Origin: CAWEBF01 sp963807235
GTDB lineage: Bacteria > Acidobacteriota > Vicinamibacteria > Vicinamibacterales > UBA2999
Assembly: GCA_963807235.1 (NCBI GenBank)
Contig: CAWEBF010000015.1
Span: forward strand, 248,001 to 312,000
DNA length: 64,000 bases
Direction of reading: 5' to 3'
Shown here: positions 34,427 through 43,058 of the stretch, piece after piece
How positions within the stretch are numbered: the stretch's first letter is position 1
Layout of the letters: every line of letters begins with the position of its first letter
Notes under the pieces: generated by a model
The model's database searches: none
Seen by the model: only the letters and a program-made list of their open reading frames with translations
What the model was told of the DNA's origin: nothing
Program-made: the position numbers and the translations under genes

Positions 34427-35710
34427 TCAGCTTACAGGGGCTTTGCCGATGGCGACGTCGATGATGAGCCTCGCGAGCAGGTAGAGGCGCGGTTCAACCG
34501 ATCGGAGGTCGATGTACTCGCGCTCGTCGGAATGCGCGCCGAAGCCGACGGGGCCGAAGCCTTCGATCACGGGCGCCTTTGTCTTGAGCGCGGCAAAGGC
34601 GGCGTCGGTGCCGCCTCCTCCCGACGTCTCGGTGACGCCGAGGCGGCGGCCCGTGACCCCGTAAATGCTGCTCGCATAGTTCGCCAGCGCCCGCGACGCT
34701 GGAGTGGCCTCGAGTGGCGGACGGCGGCGCTCCACCGTCAGCGTCACTTTCGTATCCGGCACCAATGTCTTGGTGATTCGTTCGCGCAGTTTGCCTTCGA
34801 GCGTGTCCCAATCACGCACGCGCGTCACGCGGGCGTCGCCCGTGGCCGAGGCGGACGCCGGGATGATGTTGCGGGTGCCGCCGGCGTTGGCAATCGTCCA
34901 GTTCAGCGTCATGCCGATGGACGGCTCCGACAGATCGCGGGTCTGGAGGACATGGTGCGCAAGTTCGTAGAGAGCATTGCGGCCATCGTCTGGTGCGGCC
35001 CCGGCATGTGAGGCGCGGCCTTGCACCTTCAGCAGCACGGCCCCGTTGCCCGACGTGGTCAGCCGAATCCGGTCGTCGTTCCCTGCGCCCTCGCACGAGA
35101 ACACCACGTCGTGTTCACTGCCGAGTTTCGTGATCAGGTTGCGGGAGCCGGGTGAACTGATTTCCTCATCGCCGTTGATGAGCACGGTGAGCGTGCCGTA
35201 CTGCTTGTTCCCGAGGGCCTGCAGCACGCTGACCGCGTGGATGGCCAGGGCCACGCCGCTCTTGTCGTCGGCGATGCCGAGGCCGAAGGCGCGGTCGCCG
35301 TCTATGCGGAACGGCTGCGAAGCCGCCATGCCGCGCTGGTACACGGTGTCCATGTGCGCCAGCAGCAGGATGCGCTTCGTGCCGGTGCCCTTGAAGGTGC
35401 CCACCACGGCCTTGCCAATCTGGGCCGGCGTGTCCTCCATCTTGTAGACGTCCGCACCGGCGGCAACGATCTCGACCTGACCGCCAAGCATGCGGAGGCG
35501 GTTGGCGATGAGCGTGGCGGCACGGTCCAGCCCTTCCACGTCGCGGCTGCCCGAGTCGATCGACACCAGCTCTCGCAGCGTGTCGAGGTAGGCCGCGCGT
35601 TCCTGCCGCACACGCGCCAGAAGCTCGTCGGCCTGCGCCTGCAGGGGCGGGGCGTCGGCCGCGGCCAGGCAGGCGAGCACGGTCAGCCAGGGCAGCTTGC
35701 GCATGGTCAT
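34427..35710 (-). CDS. Exported M20-family metallopeptidase (carboxypeptidase G2-like)
   Basis: The 427-residue protein has a signal peptide (LPWLTVLACLAAADAPP) and the M20 catalytic layout: LLLAHMDTVYQRG (zinc His and catalytic Asp), LGIADDKSGVAL (bridging Asp), VLINGDEEISSPGS (catalytic and zinc Glu), SCEGAGNDD, and the dimerisation domain with GRASHAGAAPDDGRNAL. The C-terminal GVTETSGGGGTDAAF and GFGAHSDEREYI supplies the last zinc histidine. It removes C-terminal residues, often glutamate, from peptides or folate-like compounds. Its ATG overlaps the stop of the SGNH hydrolase gene (ATGA), so the pair is coupled. Confidence 0.9.
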   Translation of the reverse strand: MTMRKLPWLTVLACLAAADAPPLQAQADELLARVRQERAAYLDTLRELVSIDSGSRDVEGLDRAATLIANRLRMLGGQVEIVAAGADVYKMEDTPAQIGKAVVGTFKGTGTKRILLLAHMDTVYQRGMAASQPFRIDGDRAFGLGIADDKSGVALAIHAVSVLQALGNKQYGTLTVLINGDEEISSPGSRNLITKLGSEHDVVFSCEGAGNDDRIRLTTSGNGAVLLKVQGRASHAGAAPDDGRNALYELAHHVLQTRDLSEPSIGMTLNWTIANAGGTRNIIPASASATGDARVTRVRDWDTLEGKLRERITKTLVPDTKVTLTVERRRPPLEATPASRALANYASSIYGVTGRRLGVTETSGGGGTDAAFAALKTKAPVIEGFGPVGFGAHSDEREYIDLRSVEPRLYLLARLIIDVAIGKAPVS

Positions 35711-36369
35711 TGGGCGGCGCTCGATGCTGCGACCAGCAGCAGGGCGTTCACGGCCGGCGCCAGCGCCTGGCCCAGCAGCCAGTGGTCTGATTCGTCCAGG
35801 TGCACGCCGTCCACCGGGCTGGTTCGAATCACCAGGCCCGAGTCGAAGAAGGAGCAGCCCAGTTCATCAGCCACCCTGCGGTAGGCCTCGGCCGCTCCCC
35901 TGCCCTTCTCCGCGGCACCCGCAAACTTCTCGGCCATCAGGCCGCTGGGCGCGCTGACTGGAGGCGGGGCGACGATGAGGATGGGTGGCACGGCGATGCC
36001 CGGCTCGATCGGCGCCATTCGAATGGCCCCGACAATCGAGGCGAGGCCCTGGGACGAGTGCCAGGCCAGATTCTGGTGCGTGGCCTGGAAGTCGTTGATG
36101 CCCAGGAGCAGGATCACGAGGTCGAGTGGGGACTGCGCCTCGATGCGCTGCTCGATGCCATGGCGGCCGTTGCGGCCCGCCTTGAACGGGTCCTCCCAGA
36201 CGGTGCGACGCCCGTTCAGGCAGTCCTCCGTCACGCGCGTGTTCCGTCCGCCCCGTTGGAGCTCGTTCTCGAGCACACCCGGCCAGCGGGACTCGAACGG
36301 CAGACGGCGCCGGCTGCCGGGCACGATGCCCCAGCTCATGGAGTCGCCGTAGACGAAGATGTGCTCCAT
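35707..36369 (-). CDS. SGNH/GDSL-family hydrolase
   Basis: The 220-residue protein reads HIFVYGDSMSWGIVPGSR, the block-I GDS nucleophile, then LDLVILLLGINDFQA (block III G-x-N-D) and SPVDGVHLDESDHWLLG (catalytic Asp-x-x-His). These residues define an SGNH esterase/lipase-fold enzyme such as arylesterases. I start it at ATG 36369; a GTG at 36378 is also in frame. It sits between the cytochrome P460 gene and the M20 peptidase gene on the same strand. Substrate unknown. Confidence 0.88.
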   Translation of the reverse strand: MEHIFVYGDSMSWGIVPGSRRRLPFESRWPGVLENELQRGGRNTRVTEDCLNGRRTVWEDPFKAGRNGRHGIEQRIEAQSPLDLVILLLGINDFQATHQNLAWHSSQGLASIVGAIRMAPIEPGIAVPPILIVAPPPVSAPSGLMAEKFAGAAEKGRGAAEAYRRVADELGCSFFDSGLVIRTSPVDGVHLDESDHWLLGQALAPAVNALLLVAASSAAQ

Positions 36370-36378
36370 TACTGCCAC

Positions 36379-37018
36379 TACTACTGACTTTGCGGTTCGG
36401 ATCGTAGGTAGGCTTGATCGTTCCCTTCTCCCTGGCCACTTCGAACAGCGTCGGATAGAACTGCACGAACGTCTGCTCCACGGCCGTATGCGTCGCGTGA
36501 CACGCGTAGCACGAGGCGGTAGGCGGCTGCGGAGCCGCGGACTCGACGGCCTTCGGCGGCGCGCCGAACTCGAAGTACTTCCATCCGCCGGTGTCCGCGA
36601 ACCGCTGGCTGTCCTTCACCGCGGACTCGAGCGCCACGACTTCGGTTTGCGTGAAGCCGCCGTTGTTGATTGAGGCGTTGGCCACCGACCGGCGCAGCTC
36701 CAGGATGAACATCGTGCCGTCGGGCCAGCGGCCGGTGTTCACGAATGCCTTGTACGACTGCGGGTTCACGAACACGTTGTCGAAGAGCGGCGGCCGGCCG
36801 GATGCCGGTTGCGCGGGCCCGTAGGTCATGCCCAACCCGCTCGTCAGGTACATCCACTCGCGATAGTTCGCCGGGCGCATCGCCTGACCCGTTGTTGTGT
36901 AGGACACGCCGTCGGTGACGCGGCCCCCCGAGGCCGGCGCGGATGCACTCTGCGCCGATGCCAGGGCGGTGGCCGCCGCCACGATCGCCAGTGCCGCCCA
37001 CGTGAGTCTTCGCTTCAT
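36379..37018 (-). CDS. Cytochrome P460-family protein (stop codon displaced)
   Basis: The product of about 212 residues has a signal peptide (ALAIVAAATALASAQSASA) and the P460 fold: NYREWMYLTSGLGMTY, FDNVFVNPQSYKAF, GRWPDGTMFILELR, GGWKYFEFG, then the haem site SCYACHATHTAVEQTF and FVQFYPTLFEVAREKGT. P460 cytochromes carry a covalent haem with an extra lysine link and oxidise hydroxylamine or nitrogen oxides. The correct frame runs through the expected C-terminus without a stop and would continue to 35867; a one-base slip near 36390 restores a TAG at 36379-36381, next to the SGNH gene start. I therefore assume an indel. Confidence 0.82.
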
Positions 37019-37048
37019 TCCCGCAACTCCTTGGAAGGCAATCATATA

Positions 37049-38197
37049 ATGCCGCAGATGCGTGTCGCGATCGATGCCCGCAAACTGCACGACTTCGGCA
37101 TCGGCACTTACATCCGCAACCTCCTGAGGCACCTCGCGCGCATCGACGCCACGACCGAGTACGTCCTGCTGTGCGCCCCGGCCGACATGCACGTGCCGCC
37201 GACCCTGGGCCCCAACTTCCGGGCCGTGCTCGAGTCCTCGCCGAACTACTCGCTCCGCGAGCAGTGGCACGTGCCGTGGGTGCTGCGGCGCGAGAAGCCC
37301 GACGTGTACCATGCGCCGCACTACGTGTTGCCCGCGGCCGTGATGAGCCCCTCGGTCGTCACCATCCACGACTGCATCCACCTGATCTTTCCGCAGTACC
37401 TGCCCAACCGCCGCGCGTATCTCTACGCGCGCTCGGTGATGTGGGCGGCCGCGCGGCGGGCCGACGCCATCCTGACCGTGTCGGAGGCGTCCAAGCGGGA
37501 CATCCTGCGCTTCTTCGACGTGAAGCCGGAGAAGGTCGTGGTCGTCCACAACGCCATCGACGAGCGGTTCTGGACGCCGCCCGCCGACGAGGACGTGGCG
37601 CGCGTGCGGGAGCGGTATCAGCTGGAACACGGCTTCGTGCTGTATGCCGGCAACATCAAGCCGCACAAGAACCTCGTGCGGCTGATCGAGGCCTTCGACG
37701 AGATCCGCCGCGGCGACTTCGAGGAGATGAAGCTGCTGATCATCGGCGACGAGATCTCGAAGATGCCCGCGTTGCGCCGGGCCGTGCACCAGCACCATCT
37801 CCACAAGCACGTGCGGTTCCTGGGCTACGTGTCCGACGAGACGCTGGCGGTGCTGTACCGGCTGGCGGCGGTGTTCGTGTTCCCGTCCATCTATGAAGGC
37901 TTCGGCCTGCCGCCGCTCGAGGCCATGGCCAGCGGCGCGCCGGTGGTGACGTCGAACGTGTCGTCGCTGCCCGAGGTCACCGGGGATGCCGCCGTGCTGG
38001 TCAACCCCCACGACACGGGATCGATTGTGGCGGGGGTTCGCCGCGTGCTGTCCGATCCGGCGTTCGCGGAGCAGCTGCGGCAGAAAGGCCCCGTGCGGGC
38101 GCGCGAGTTCTCGTGGGAGCGCTCGGTGGCCAAGACGCGGGACCTGTACGAGCGCGTGGCCACGGGTGCGTGGCGGGCGGGGCCCGGCGGGTCGTGA
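37049..38197 (+). CDS. GT4-type glycosyltransferase
   Basis: The 382-residue protein has the GT-B fold of family 4: MRVAIDARKLHDFGIGTYIR with the N-terminal glycine loop, VVTIHDCIHLIFP, ADAILTVSEASKRDI, then the C-terminal donor site FVLYAGNIKPHKNLVRLIEA, VRFLGYVSDETLAVLY and VFVFPSIYEGFGLPPLEAMA with the E-x7-E motif. It transfers a sugar to a growing polysaccharide or lipid carrier. The start at ATG 37049 has GGAAGG ten bases upstream. Its TGA overlaps the GTG of the next glycosyltransferase, and the operon goes on to the polyprenyl transferase and epimerase, which points to exopolysaccharide synthesis. Confidence 0.92.
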   Translation: MPQMRVAIDARKLHDFGIGTYIRNLLRHLARIDATTEYVLLCAPADMHVPPTLGPNFRAVLESSPNYSLREQWHVPWVLRREKPDVYHAPHYVLPAAVMSPSVVTIHDCIHLIFPQYLPNRRAYLYARSVMWAAARRADAILTVSEASKRDILRFFDVKPEKVVVVHNAIDERFWTPPADEDVARVRERYQLEHGFVLYAGNIKPHKNLVRLIEAFDEIRRGDFEEMKLLIIGDEISKMPALRRAVHQHHLHKHVRFLGYVSDETLAVLYRLAAVFVFPSIYEGFGLPPLEAMASGAPVVTSNVSSLPEVTGDAAVLVNPHDTGSIVAGVRRVLSDPAFAEQLRQKGPVRAREFSWERSVAKTRDLYERVATGAWRAGPGGS

Positions 38198-39306
38198 AAG
38201 TCGCGCTGGTACACGACTGGCTGACCGGGATGCGCGGGGGCGAGCGCGTCCTTGAAGCGCTGTGCCTGCTGTTTCCGCAAGCCGATCTCTTCACGTTGGT
38301 CCACCACCGCGGATCGGTGTCGGCAACCATCGAGTCGCGCCGCATCACCACCTCGTTCGTGCAGCGGCTCCCGGGGGCGAAGACGCGGTATCGCACCTAT
38401 CTCCCGCTCTTTCCCGCCGCCATCGAGCAGTTCGACCTCGACGGCTACGACCTGGTGATCAGCTCCAGCCACTGCGCCGCGAAGTCGGCGGTCGTGCCGG
38501 GCCGCGCCTGGCACATCTGCTACTGCCATTCGCCAATGCGCTATGCCTGGGATCAGTTCGATGAGTACTTCGGGCCGGCGCGCGTGGGGCGCACGGCCAG
38601 CCGCTGGGTGTACCGGCCGCTCCTGGCCCGCCTGGCCCGATGGGACGCCGCCACCGCCGGCCGCGTGCACCGTTTCGTCGCCAACTCGGCCTTTGTTGCG
38701 GGCCGTATTCGCCGATACTATGATCGCGAGTCAGTAGTGGTGTATCCACCGATAGATACGGACTTTTTCCTTCCCTCCGACTCTGGTCCCGGCGACCATC
38801 TGCTGGTCGTTTCCGCCCTCGTACCCTACAAGCGGGTAGACCGCGCCATCGACGCGTGCGCCCTGGCCGGCGTGCCCCTGCGGATCGTGGGCGACGGGCC
38901 CGACCGCGCGCGGCTCGAGGCGCGCGGGGGGCCGGCGATCACCTTCCTGGGCCGGTTGTCGGACGACCGCGTGCGAGACGAGTACCAGCAGGCGCGGGCG
39001 ACCATCCTGGCCGGCGAAGAGGACTTCGGCATGGTGCCCGTGGAGGCGCAGGCCTGTGGCCGCCCGGTGGTCGCACTCGCGCGCGGGGGGGCTCTCGAGA
39101 CCGTGCAGGACGGTGAGACGGGGCTGCTCTTCGATGAGCCGACGGCCGAATCGCTGGCCGAGGCCATCAAGAGACTCGACCGGCACACGTTCTCAACGGC
39201 TCGTCTTCGCGCGCACGCTGAAACGTTTTCGCGCCAGCGCCATCTGGATCAGCTGAAGGCCGTCGTGGACGCCACCGTCGCACAAACACCGGGCACGCGG
39301 TGGTAA
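38194..39306 (+). CDS. GT4-type glycosyltransferase, second
   Basis: The 370-residue protein starts with GTG in a 4-base overlap with the upstream gene. It reads KVALVHDWLTGMRGGERVLE, WHICYCHSPMRYAWDQFDEY, VHRFVANSAFVAGRIRRYY, VVVYPPIDTDFF, LLVVSALVPYKRVDRAID and ILAGEEDFGMVPVEAQACGR, with the donor-site E-x7-E. The CHSPMRYAWD segment is typical of mannosyltransferase-like enzymes of exopolysaccharide clusters, but the donor sugar is not certain. The next gene begins seven bases before its stop, so all are translated together. Confidence 0.92.
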   Translation: MKVALVHDWLTGMRGGERVLEALCLLFPQADLFTLVHHRGSVSATIESRRITTSFVQRLPGAKTRYRTYLPLFPAAIEQFDLDGYDLVISSSHCAAKSAVVPGRAWHICYCHSPMRYAWDQFDEYFGPARVGRTASRWVYRPLLARLARWDAATAGRVHRFVANSAFVAGRIRRYYDRESVVVYPPIDTDFFLPSDSGPGDHLLVVSALVPYKRVDRAIDACALAGVPLRIVGDGPDRARLEARGGPAITFLGRLSDDRVRDEYQQARATILAGEEDFGMVPVEAQACGRPVVALARGGALETVQDGETGLLFDEPTAESLAEAIKRLDRHTFSTARLRAHAETFSRQRHLDQLKAVVDATVAQTPGTRW

Positions 39307-40739
39307 GGCGCTACAACCGGCTGCTCGTCGCCTTCTACGTCGCGACGGACGCGGTGCTGGCCACGTGGGCGTTCGTGCTGGCCTACGCCATCCGCTTCGA
39401 GAGCACGCTCATCCCAGTCACGAAAGGGTATCCCCCTCTCGACCAATACCTCGGGGTCGTGCCGTTTGTGGCGGTGCTGACGCCGCTCGCGTTTCACTTG
39501 CAGGGCGTCTACCGGCTGCGGCGCGGGCGCTCGCGCGTGGACGACTTCTTCGCCGTGTTCATCGGCAGCATCCTGTCCGTGGTGCTGGGCGTGGTGTCCA
39601 CACTGTATTTCCAGGCCTATTACGCCTCTACCGAGGCCAGGGCAAGTGGCGCGTACGAAGTGTCGCAGCTGGTCTGGGCGCTCTTCCTCGCGCTCAACGT
39701 GCTCTTTACTTATGCATCGCGCGAAACGATTCGTGAGCTGCTGGAGCGTCGCTGGCGGGCCGGCATCGGCCTGAAACGGATCCTCATCGCGGGCACAGGA
39801 GACCTGGGGCGGCAGGTCGCCGAGCGCATGCTGCAGCATCGCGAGCTCGGCTATCAGGTGATTGGATTCGTGGACGACAGCGCCGGCGGCGACCATCTGG
39901 GCTATCGCGGCCTGCCCGTGCTCGGGACGCTGGCCGACGTGGCGGACGTGGCGCGGCGGGAGCGAGTGGATCACCTGTACGTGGCGCTGCCACTCGACGA
40001 GCACGCCAAGCTGCTGGACCTCATGGACCTGGCCAGCCGGGAGTTCATCGACGTCCGCGTGGTGCCCGATCTGCTGCAGTTCATCGCGCTGCGTGCCAGC
40101 CTGGAGGACCTGGACGGTCTGCCCGTCATCAACCCGAACGACACGCAGCTTCAGGGCGTGCACGCCTGGGTGAAGCGCGGCCTCGACGCGGCGGTCTCTG
40201 GCGTGGCGCTGGTGCTGCTGGCGATTCCGATGGCCATCATGGCCGCACTGGTGCGGCTGACCTCGCCGGGACCGGTTTTCTATACCCAGGAGCGGATGGG
40301 TCTGGACGGACGGCCCTTCACTGTCTACAAATTCCGCTCCATGTATCAGAACGCCGAGGACACGTCGGGCCCGATCTGGGCGCGCGACGACGACCCCCGC
40401 ACGACGACGGTGGGCCGGTGGCTGCGCCGCCTGGACCTCGACGAGCTGCCCCAGCTCTGGAACGTGCTCAAGGGCGAAATGTCACTCGTGGGCCCACGAC
40501 CCGAACGGCCCTTCTTCGTGGAGCAGTTCAAGCACCGCATCCCGCAGTACATGCTGCGCCACAAGGTGAAGGCAGGCATCACGGGCTGGGCGCAGGTCAA
40601 CGGCTGGCGCGGCAACACGTCGCTGGAGAAGCGGATCGAGTACGACCTGTACTACATCGAGAACTGGTCGATGACGCTCGACATCAAGATCATCTGGCTG
40701 ACGCTCGTTCGCGGACTGTTCCAGCGCAGCGCCGCCTAG
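39300..40739 (+). CDS. Polyprenyl glycosylphosphotransferase (priming transferase)
   Basis: The 479-residue membrane enzyme transfers a sugar phosphate to undecaprenyl phosphate, the first step of repeat-unit polysaccharide synthesis. Four N-terminal helices (LVAFYVATDAVLATWAFVLA; GVVPFVAVLTPLAFHL; FFAVFIGSILSVVLGVV; VWALFLALNVLFTY) are followed by a Rossmann CoA-binding-3 domain (RILIAGTGDLGRQVAERML) and the WcaJ/WbaP catalytic core: PVFYTQERMGLDGRPFTVYK, RSMYQNAED, LDLDELPQLWNVLKGEMSLV and GPRPERPFFVEQF. Start GTG 39300 overlaps the upstream stop. It marks the cluster as an exopolysaccharide locus. Confidence 0.94.
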   Translation: MVRRYNRLLVAFYVATDAVLATWAFVLAYAIRFESTLIPVTKGYPPLDQYLGVVPFVAVLTPLAFHLQGVYRLRRGRSRVDDFFAVFIGSILSVVLGVVSTLYFQAYYASTEARASGAYEVSQLVWALFLALNVLFTYASRETIRELLERRWRAGIGLKRILIAGTGDLGRQVAERMLQHRELGYQVIGFVDDSAGGDHLGYRGLPVLGTLADVADVARRERVDHLYVALPLDEHAKLLDLMDLASREFIDVRVVPDLLQFIALRASLEDLDGLPVINPNDTQLQGVHAWVKRGLDAAVSGVALVLLAIPMAIMAALVRLTSPGPVFYTQERMGLDGRPFTVYKFRSMYQNAEDTSGPIWARDDDPRTTTVGRWLRRLDLDELPQLWNVLKGEMSLVGPRPERPFFVEQFKHRIPQYMLRHKVKAGITGWAQVNGWRGNTSLEKRIEYDLYYIENWSMTLDIKIIWLTLVRGLFQRSAA

Positions 40740-40756
40740 CAACCGATCGACTGCTC

Positions 40757-41689
40757 ATGTCCCGTATCGTCGTCACCGGCGCCGCCGGCTTCATCGGCTC
40801 CCATCTGTGCGAGGCGCTGCTCGATCGCGGCGACTCCGTGGTCGCCATCGACAACCTGCGCACGGGCGACCTGGCGAACATCCGCCACCTGCGCGACCGC
40901 GAGTTCGAGTTCCTGCGGCACGACGTCACGCGGTACATCGACGTCGAGGGCCCGGTGGACTTCATCCTCCACTTCGCCAGTCCGGCCAGCCCGATCGACT
41001 ACCTGGAGCTGCCGATCCAGACGCTGAAGGTGGGATCGCTGGGCACGCACAATGCCCTGGGGCTGGCCAAGGCCAAGAGCGCGAAATTCCTGCTGGCCTC
41101 CACGTCTGAAGTCTACGGAGATCCGCTGGAGCATCCGCAGAGGGAGACGTACTGGGGCAACGTGAACCCCATCGGACCGCGTGGTGTCTACGACGAAGCC
41201 AAACGCTTCGCCGAGGCCATGACCCTCGCCTATCACCGCTACCACGGCGTGGATACGCGCATCGTCCGGATCTTCAACACCTATGGGCCCCGCATGCGGC
41301 TCCGCGACGGCCGCGCGGTGCCCGCGTTCATGTCGCAGGCGCTGCGCGGCGAGGACGTGACCATTTTCGGTGACGGCACGCAAACGCGGAGCTTCTGCTA
41401 CGTCAGCGACCTGGTGGACGGTATCCTGCGGCTGATGGCCTCGACCACCAACGACCCCGTGAACATCGGGAACCCACACGAGTTGTCCATCGAGGAGATC
41501 GCCAGGACCATCGTGCGGCTGGTGGACTCGAAAAGCCGCCTCGTCTACCGCGATCTGCCCGTGGACGACCCCAAGCAGCGCCAGCCGGACATCACCCGCG
41601 CCAAGACGCTCCTCGGCTGGGAGCCGCGCGTCGGCCTGGAAGAAGGCCTGCTCAACACCGTCGGGTACTTCCGCAGCAAGCTCGGCTAG
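40757..41689 (+). CDS. UDP-glucuronate decarboxylase-like NAD-dependent epimerase/dehydratase
   Basis: The 310-residue short-chain dehydrogenase reads IVVTGAAGFIGSHLCEALLD (NAD site), VDFILHFASPASPIDYLELP, FLLASTSEVYGDPLEHPQ, GPRGVYDEAKRFAEAMTLAY (catalytic Y-x3-K) and VRIFNTYGPRMRLRDGR. The phrase FASPASPIDY and the YGDP sequence are characteristic of UDP-xylose synthase, which decarboxylates UDP-glucuronate to UDP-xylose. That gives a donor sugar for the glycosyltransferases upstream. It follows the priming transferase gene by 17 bases. Confidence 0.93.
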   Translation: MSRIVVTGAAGFIGSHLCEALLDRGDSVVAIDNLRTGDLANIRHLRDREFEFLRHDVTRYIDVEGPVDFILHFASPASPIDYLELPIQTLKVGSLGTHNALGLAKAKSAKFLLASTSEVYGDPLEHPQRETYWGNVNPIGPRGVYDEAKRFAEAMTLAYHRYHGVDTRIVRIFNTYGPRMRLRDGRAVPAFMSQALRGEDVTIFGDGTQTRSFCYVSDLVDGILRLMASTTNDPVNIGNPHELSIEEIARTIVRLVDSKSRLVYRDLPVDDPKQRQPDITRAKTLLGWEPRVGLEEGLLNTVGYFRSKLG

Positions 41690-41708
41690 CTCGCTGCAGG
41701 GGTCGCAA

Positions 41709-42461
41709 TTACCGCGGCTCGACGCCGGCGGCTTGAATCAGCGCCCGGGCCTCTGCCCCGCTCAAGTAGCTCAGAAACGCCTGTGCCAGCCGTGTCGCGG
41801 CCACGGTCGAAATGATCCCGTAGCTGGTGTAGCTCTGCAGGTCCGGCGGCACGGGACCCACGTACTGTAGCTGCGGTCCCGTGTAGAGGCGGATGGCGGT
41901 TGGCGCACCGAACCCGATGGCGCCGGAGCCCTCGGACATCATGTGTCGCATCACCGATTCGGCGTCAGGAAAGCGCACGGTGCGCGACGCCAGCTGGTCG
42001 GTGAGTCCGAGCTTCTGGATCAGGGCCTCGATTCCCTGTCCGCTCGACGCGCGGTTATAGACCACGGTCTTCGCCGCCATCAGCGCCTCCCGGAGCGCCG
42101 GCGACGTCGACACATCGATCGCCGGTGAGCCGGCACGCATCACGATGCCCAGACCGACGCGGCCCAGCGGCACCGGCTTCGCCACGACGCGATTGGCCTT
42201 GGCCAGCTCCGCGATCAGCGGCTCTGGCGCCGCAACGAGGTCCACGGCCAGTGGTGCCCGGCCGCGCTGACGGATCTCTGCCGCGGTGGCGAACTCGATC
42301 CGGACGGCGTAACCGCTGGAGCGGCGAAAGCCGTCTGCGAGCGCGGCCATCGCCGGCTCGAGCGCGCCGGCACTCAGGATCTTCAGGTCCTCGGCCCGCG
42401 CATCACTCGCCGCGACGAGCAGGACGAGTGCAACCGCCACGACACGAAGTCTGTTCATCAC
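41709..42461 (-). CDS. ModA-like periplasmic substrate-binding protein
   Basis: The 250-residue protein has a signal peptide (RVVAVALVLLVAASDARA) and the family-II substrate-binding fold of molybdate-binding proteins: DLKILSAGALEPAMAALADG, VDLVAAPEPLIAELAKANR, GRVGLGIVMRAG, VVYNRASSGQGIEALIQKLG and GSGAIGFGAPTAIRLY. The usual start is LTVFAAASL; the SAGAL variant is typical of a subgroup with unknown ligand. No permease or ATPase gene is adjacent, so it may be an orphan protein and not part of a transporter. Confidence 0.82.
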   Translation of the reverse strand: MMNRLRVVAVALVLLVAASDARAEDLKILSAGALEPAMAALADGFRRSSGYAVRIEFATAAEIRQRGRAPLAVDLVAAPEPLIAELAKANRVVAKPVPLGRVGLGIVMRAGSPAIDVSTSPALREALMAAKTVVYNRASSGQGIEALIQKLGLTDQLASRTVRFPDAESVMRHMMSEGSGAIGFGAPTAIRLYTGPQLQYVGPVPPDLQSYTSYGIISTVAATRLAQAFLSYLSGAEARALIQAAGVEPR

Positions 42462-42494
42462 CGCGCGACTCCTCCGTCCTAGATAAGGGCCTGA

Positions 42495-43055
42495 CTACGC
42501 CGCTGAGTCGCCGATGAGGCGACGGAAGCGGAAGGCGTAATCGGCGGCCGAGAGCAGTGTAAGGCCGAGCGAGGTGTACACGGCAACGTCCACCAGCACC
42601 GACGTCTCCCCGAGATAGTTGAAGTACATCACGATGATGGTGGTGAGGATGTAGCAGGCCGTGGCCCACTTTCCCAGGGGCGACGGCCTGAACGTCTTCG
42701 GGCCCATCGACAGGTTCACCGCGGCGACGACGCCGACGATCACGACGTCTCGGCTGATGACGAGCACCGTGAGCCACAGCGGCAGGTGGTTCGCCAGCGG
42801 AATCCCAGGCAGCGTCAGGACGATGAACGTGGTGACGAGCAGGAGCTTGTCGGCCAGCGGATCGAGCCAGGCTCCCAGGCTCGTGCGCTGGCCGGCCCGC
42901 CGTGCGGCCAGGCCGTCCAGGGCGTCTGTGGCCCCGGCAATCAGGAACACCAGGAGCGCCGTCCCCAGGTAGCCGTAGACGACCGCGAGCACGAAGAACG
43001 GCGTCAACGCCACCCGAAGGATCGTCAGCTGGTTGGCCAGCGTCAGGTAAGCCAT
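42495..43055 (-). CDS. CDP-alcohol phosphatidyltransferase (PgsA-like)
   Basis: The 186-residue membrane enzyme has the signature D-x2-D-G-x2-A-R-x8-G-x3-D-x3-D: TDALDGLAARRAGQRTSLGA, then WLDPLADKLLL. About five hydrophobic helices surround it (VALTPFFVLAVVYGYLG; LLLVTTFIVLTLPGI; TVLVISRDVVIVGVVAAV; ACYILTTIIVMYFNYL). Such enzymes make phosphatidylglycerol phosphate from CDP-diacylglycerol and glycerol-3-phosphate. The stop lies three bases from the end of hflX, which lies upstream on the same strand. Confidence 0.9.
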   Translation of the reverse strand: MAYLTLANQLTILRVALTPFFVLAVVYGYLGTALLVFLIAGATDALDGLAARRAGQRTSLGAWLDPLADKLLLVTTFIVLTLPGIPLANHLPLWLTVLVISRDVVIVGVVAAVNLSMGPKTFRPSPLGKWATACYILTTIIVMYFNYLGETSVLVDVAVYTSLGLTLLSAADYAFRFRRLIGDSAA

Positions 43056-43058
43056 CGC

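Noticed and set aside
35867..38011. A 714-codon minus-strand frame covering P460, SGNH and the glycosyltransferase region
   Set aside because: Only the P460 segment shows family motifs; the remainder is antisense to or out of frame with clear genes.
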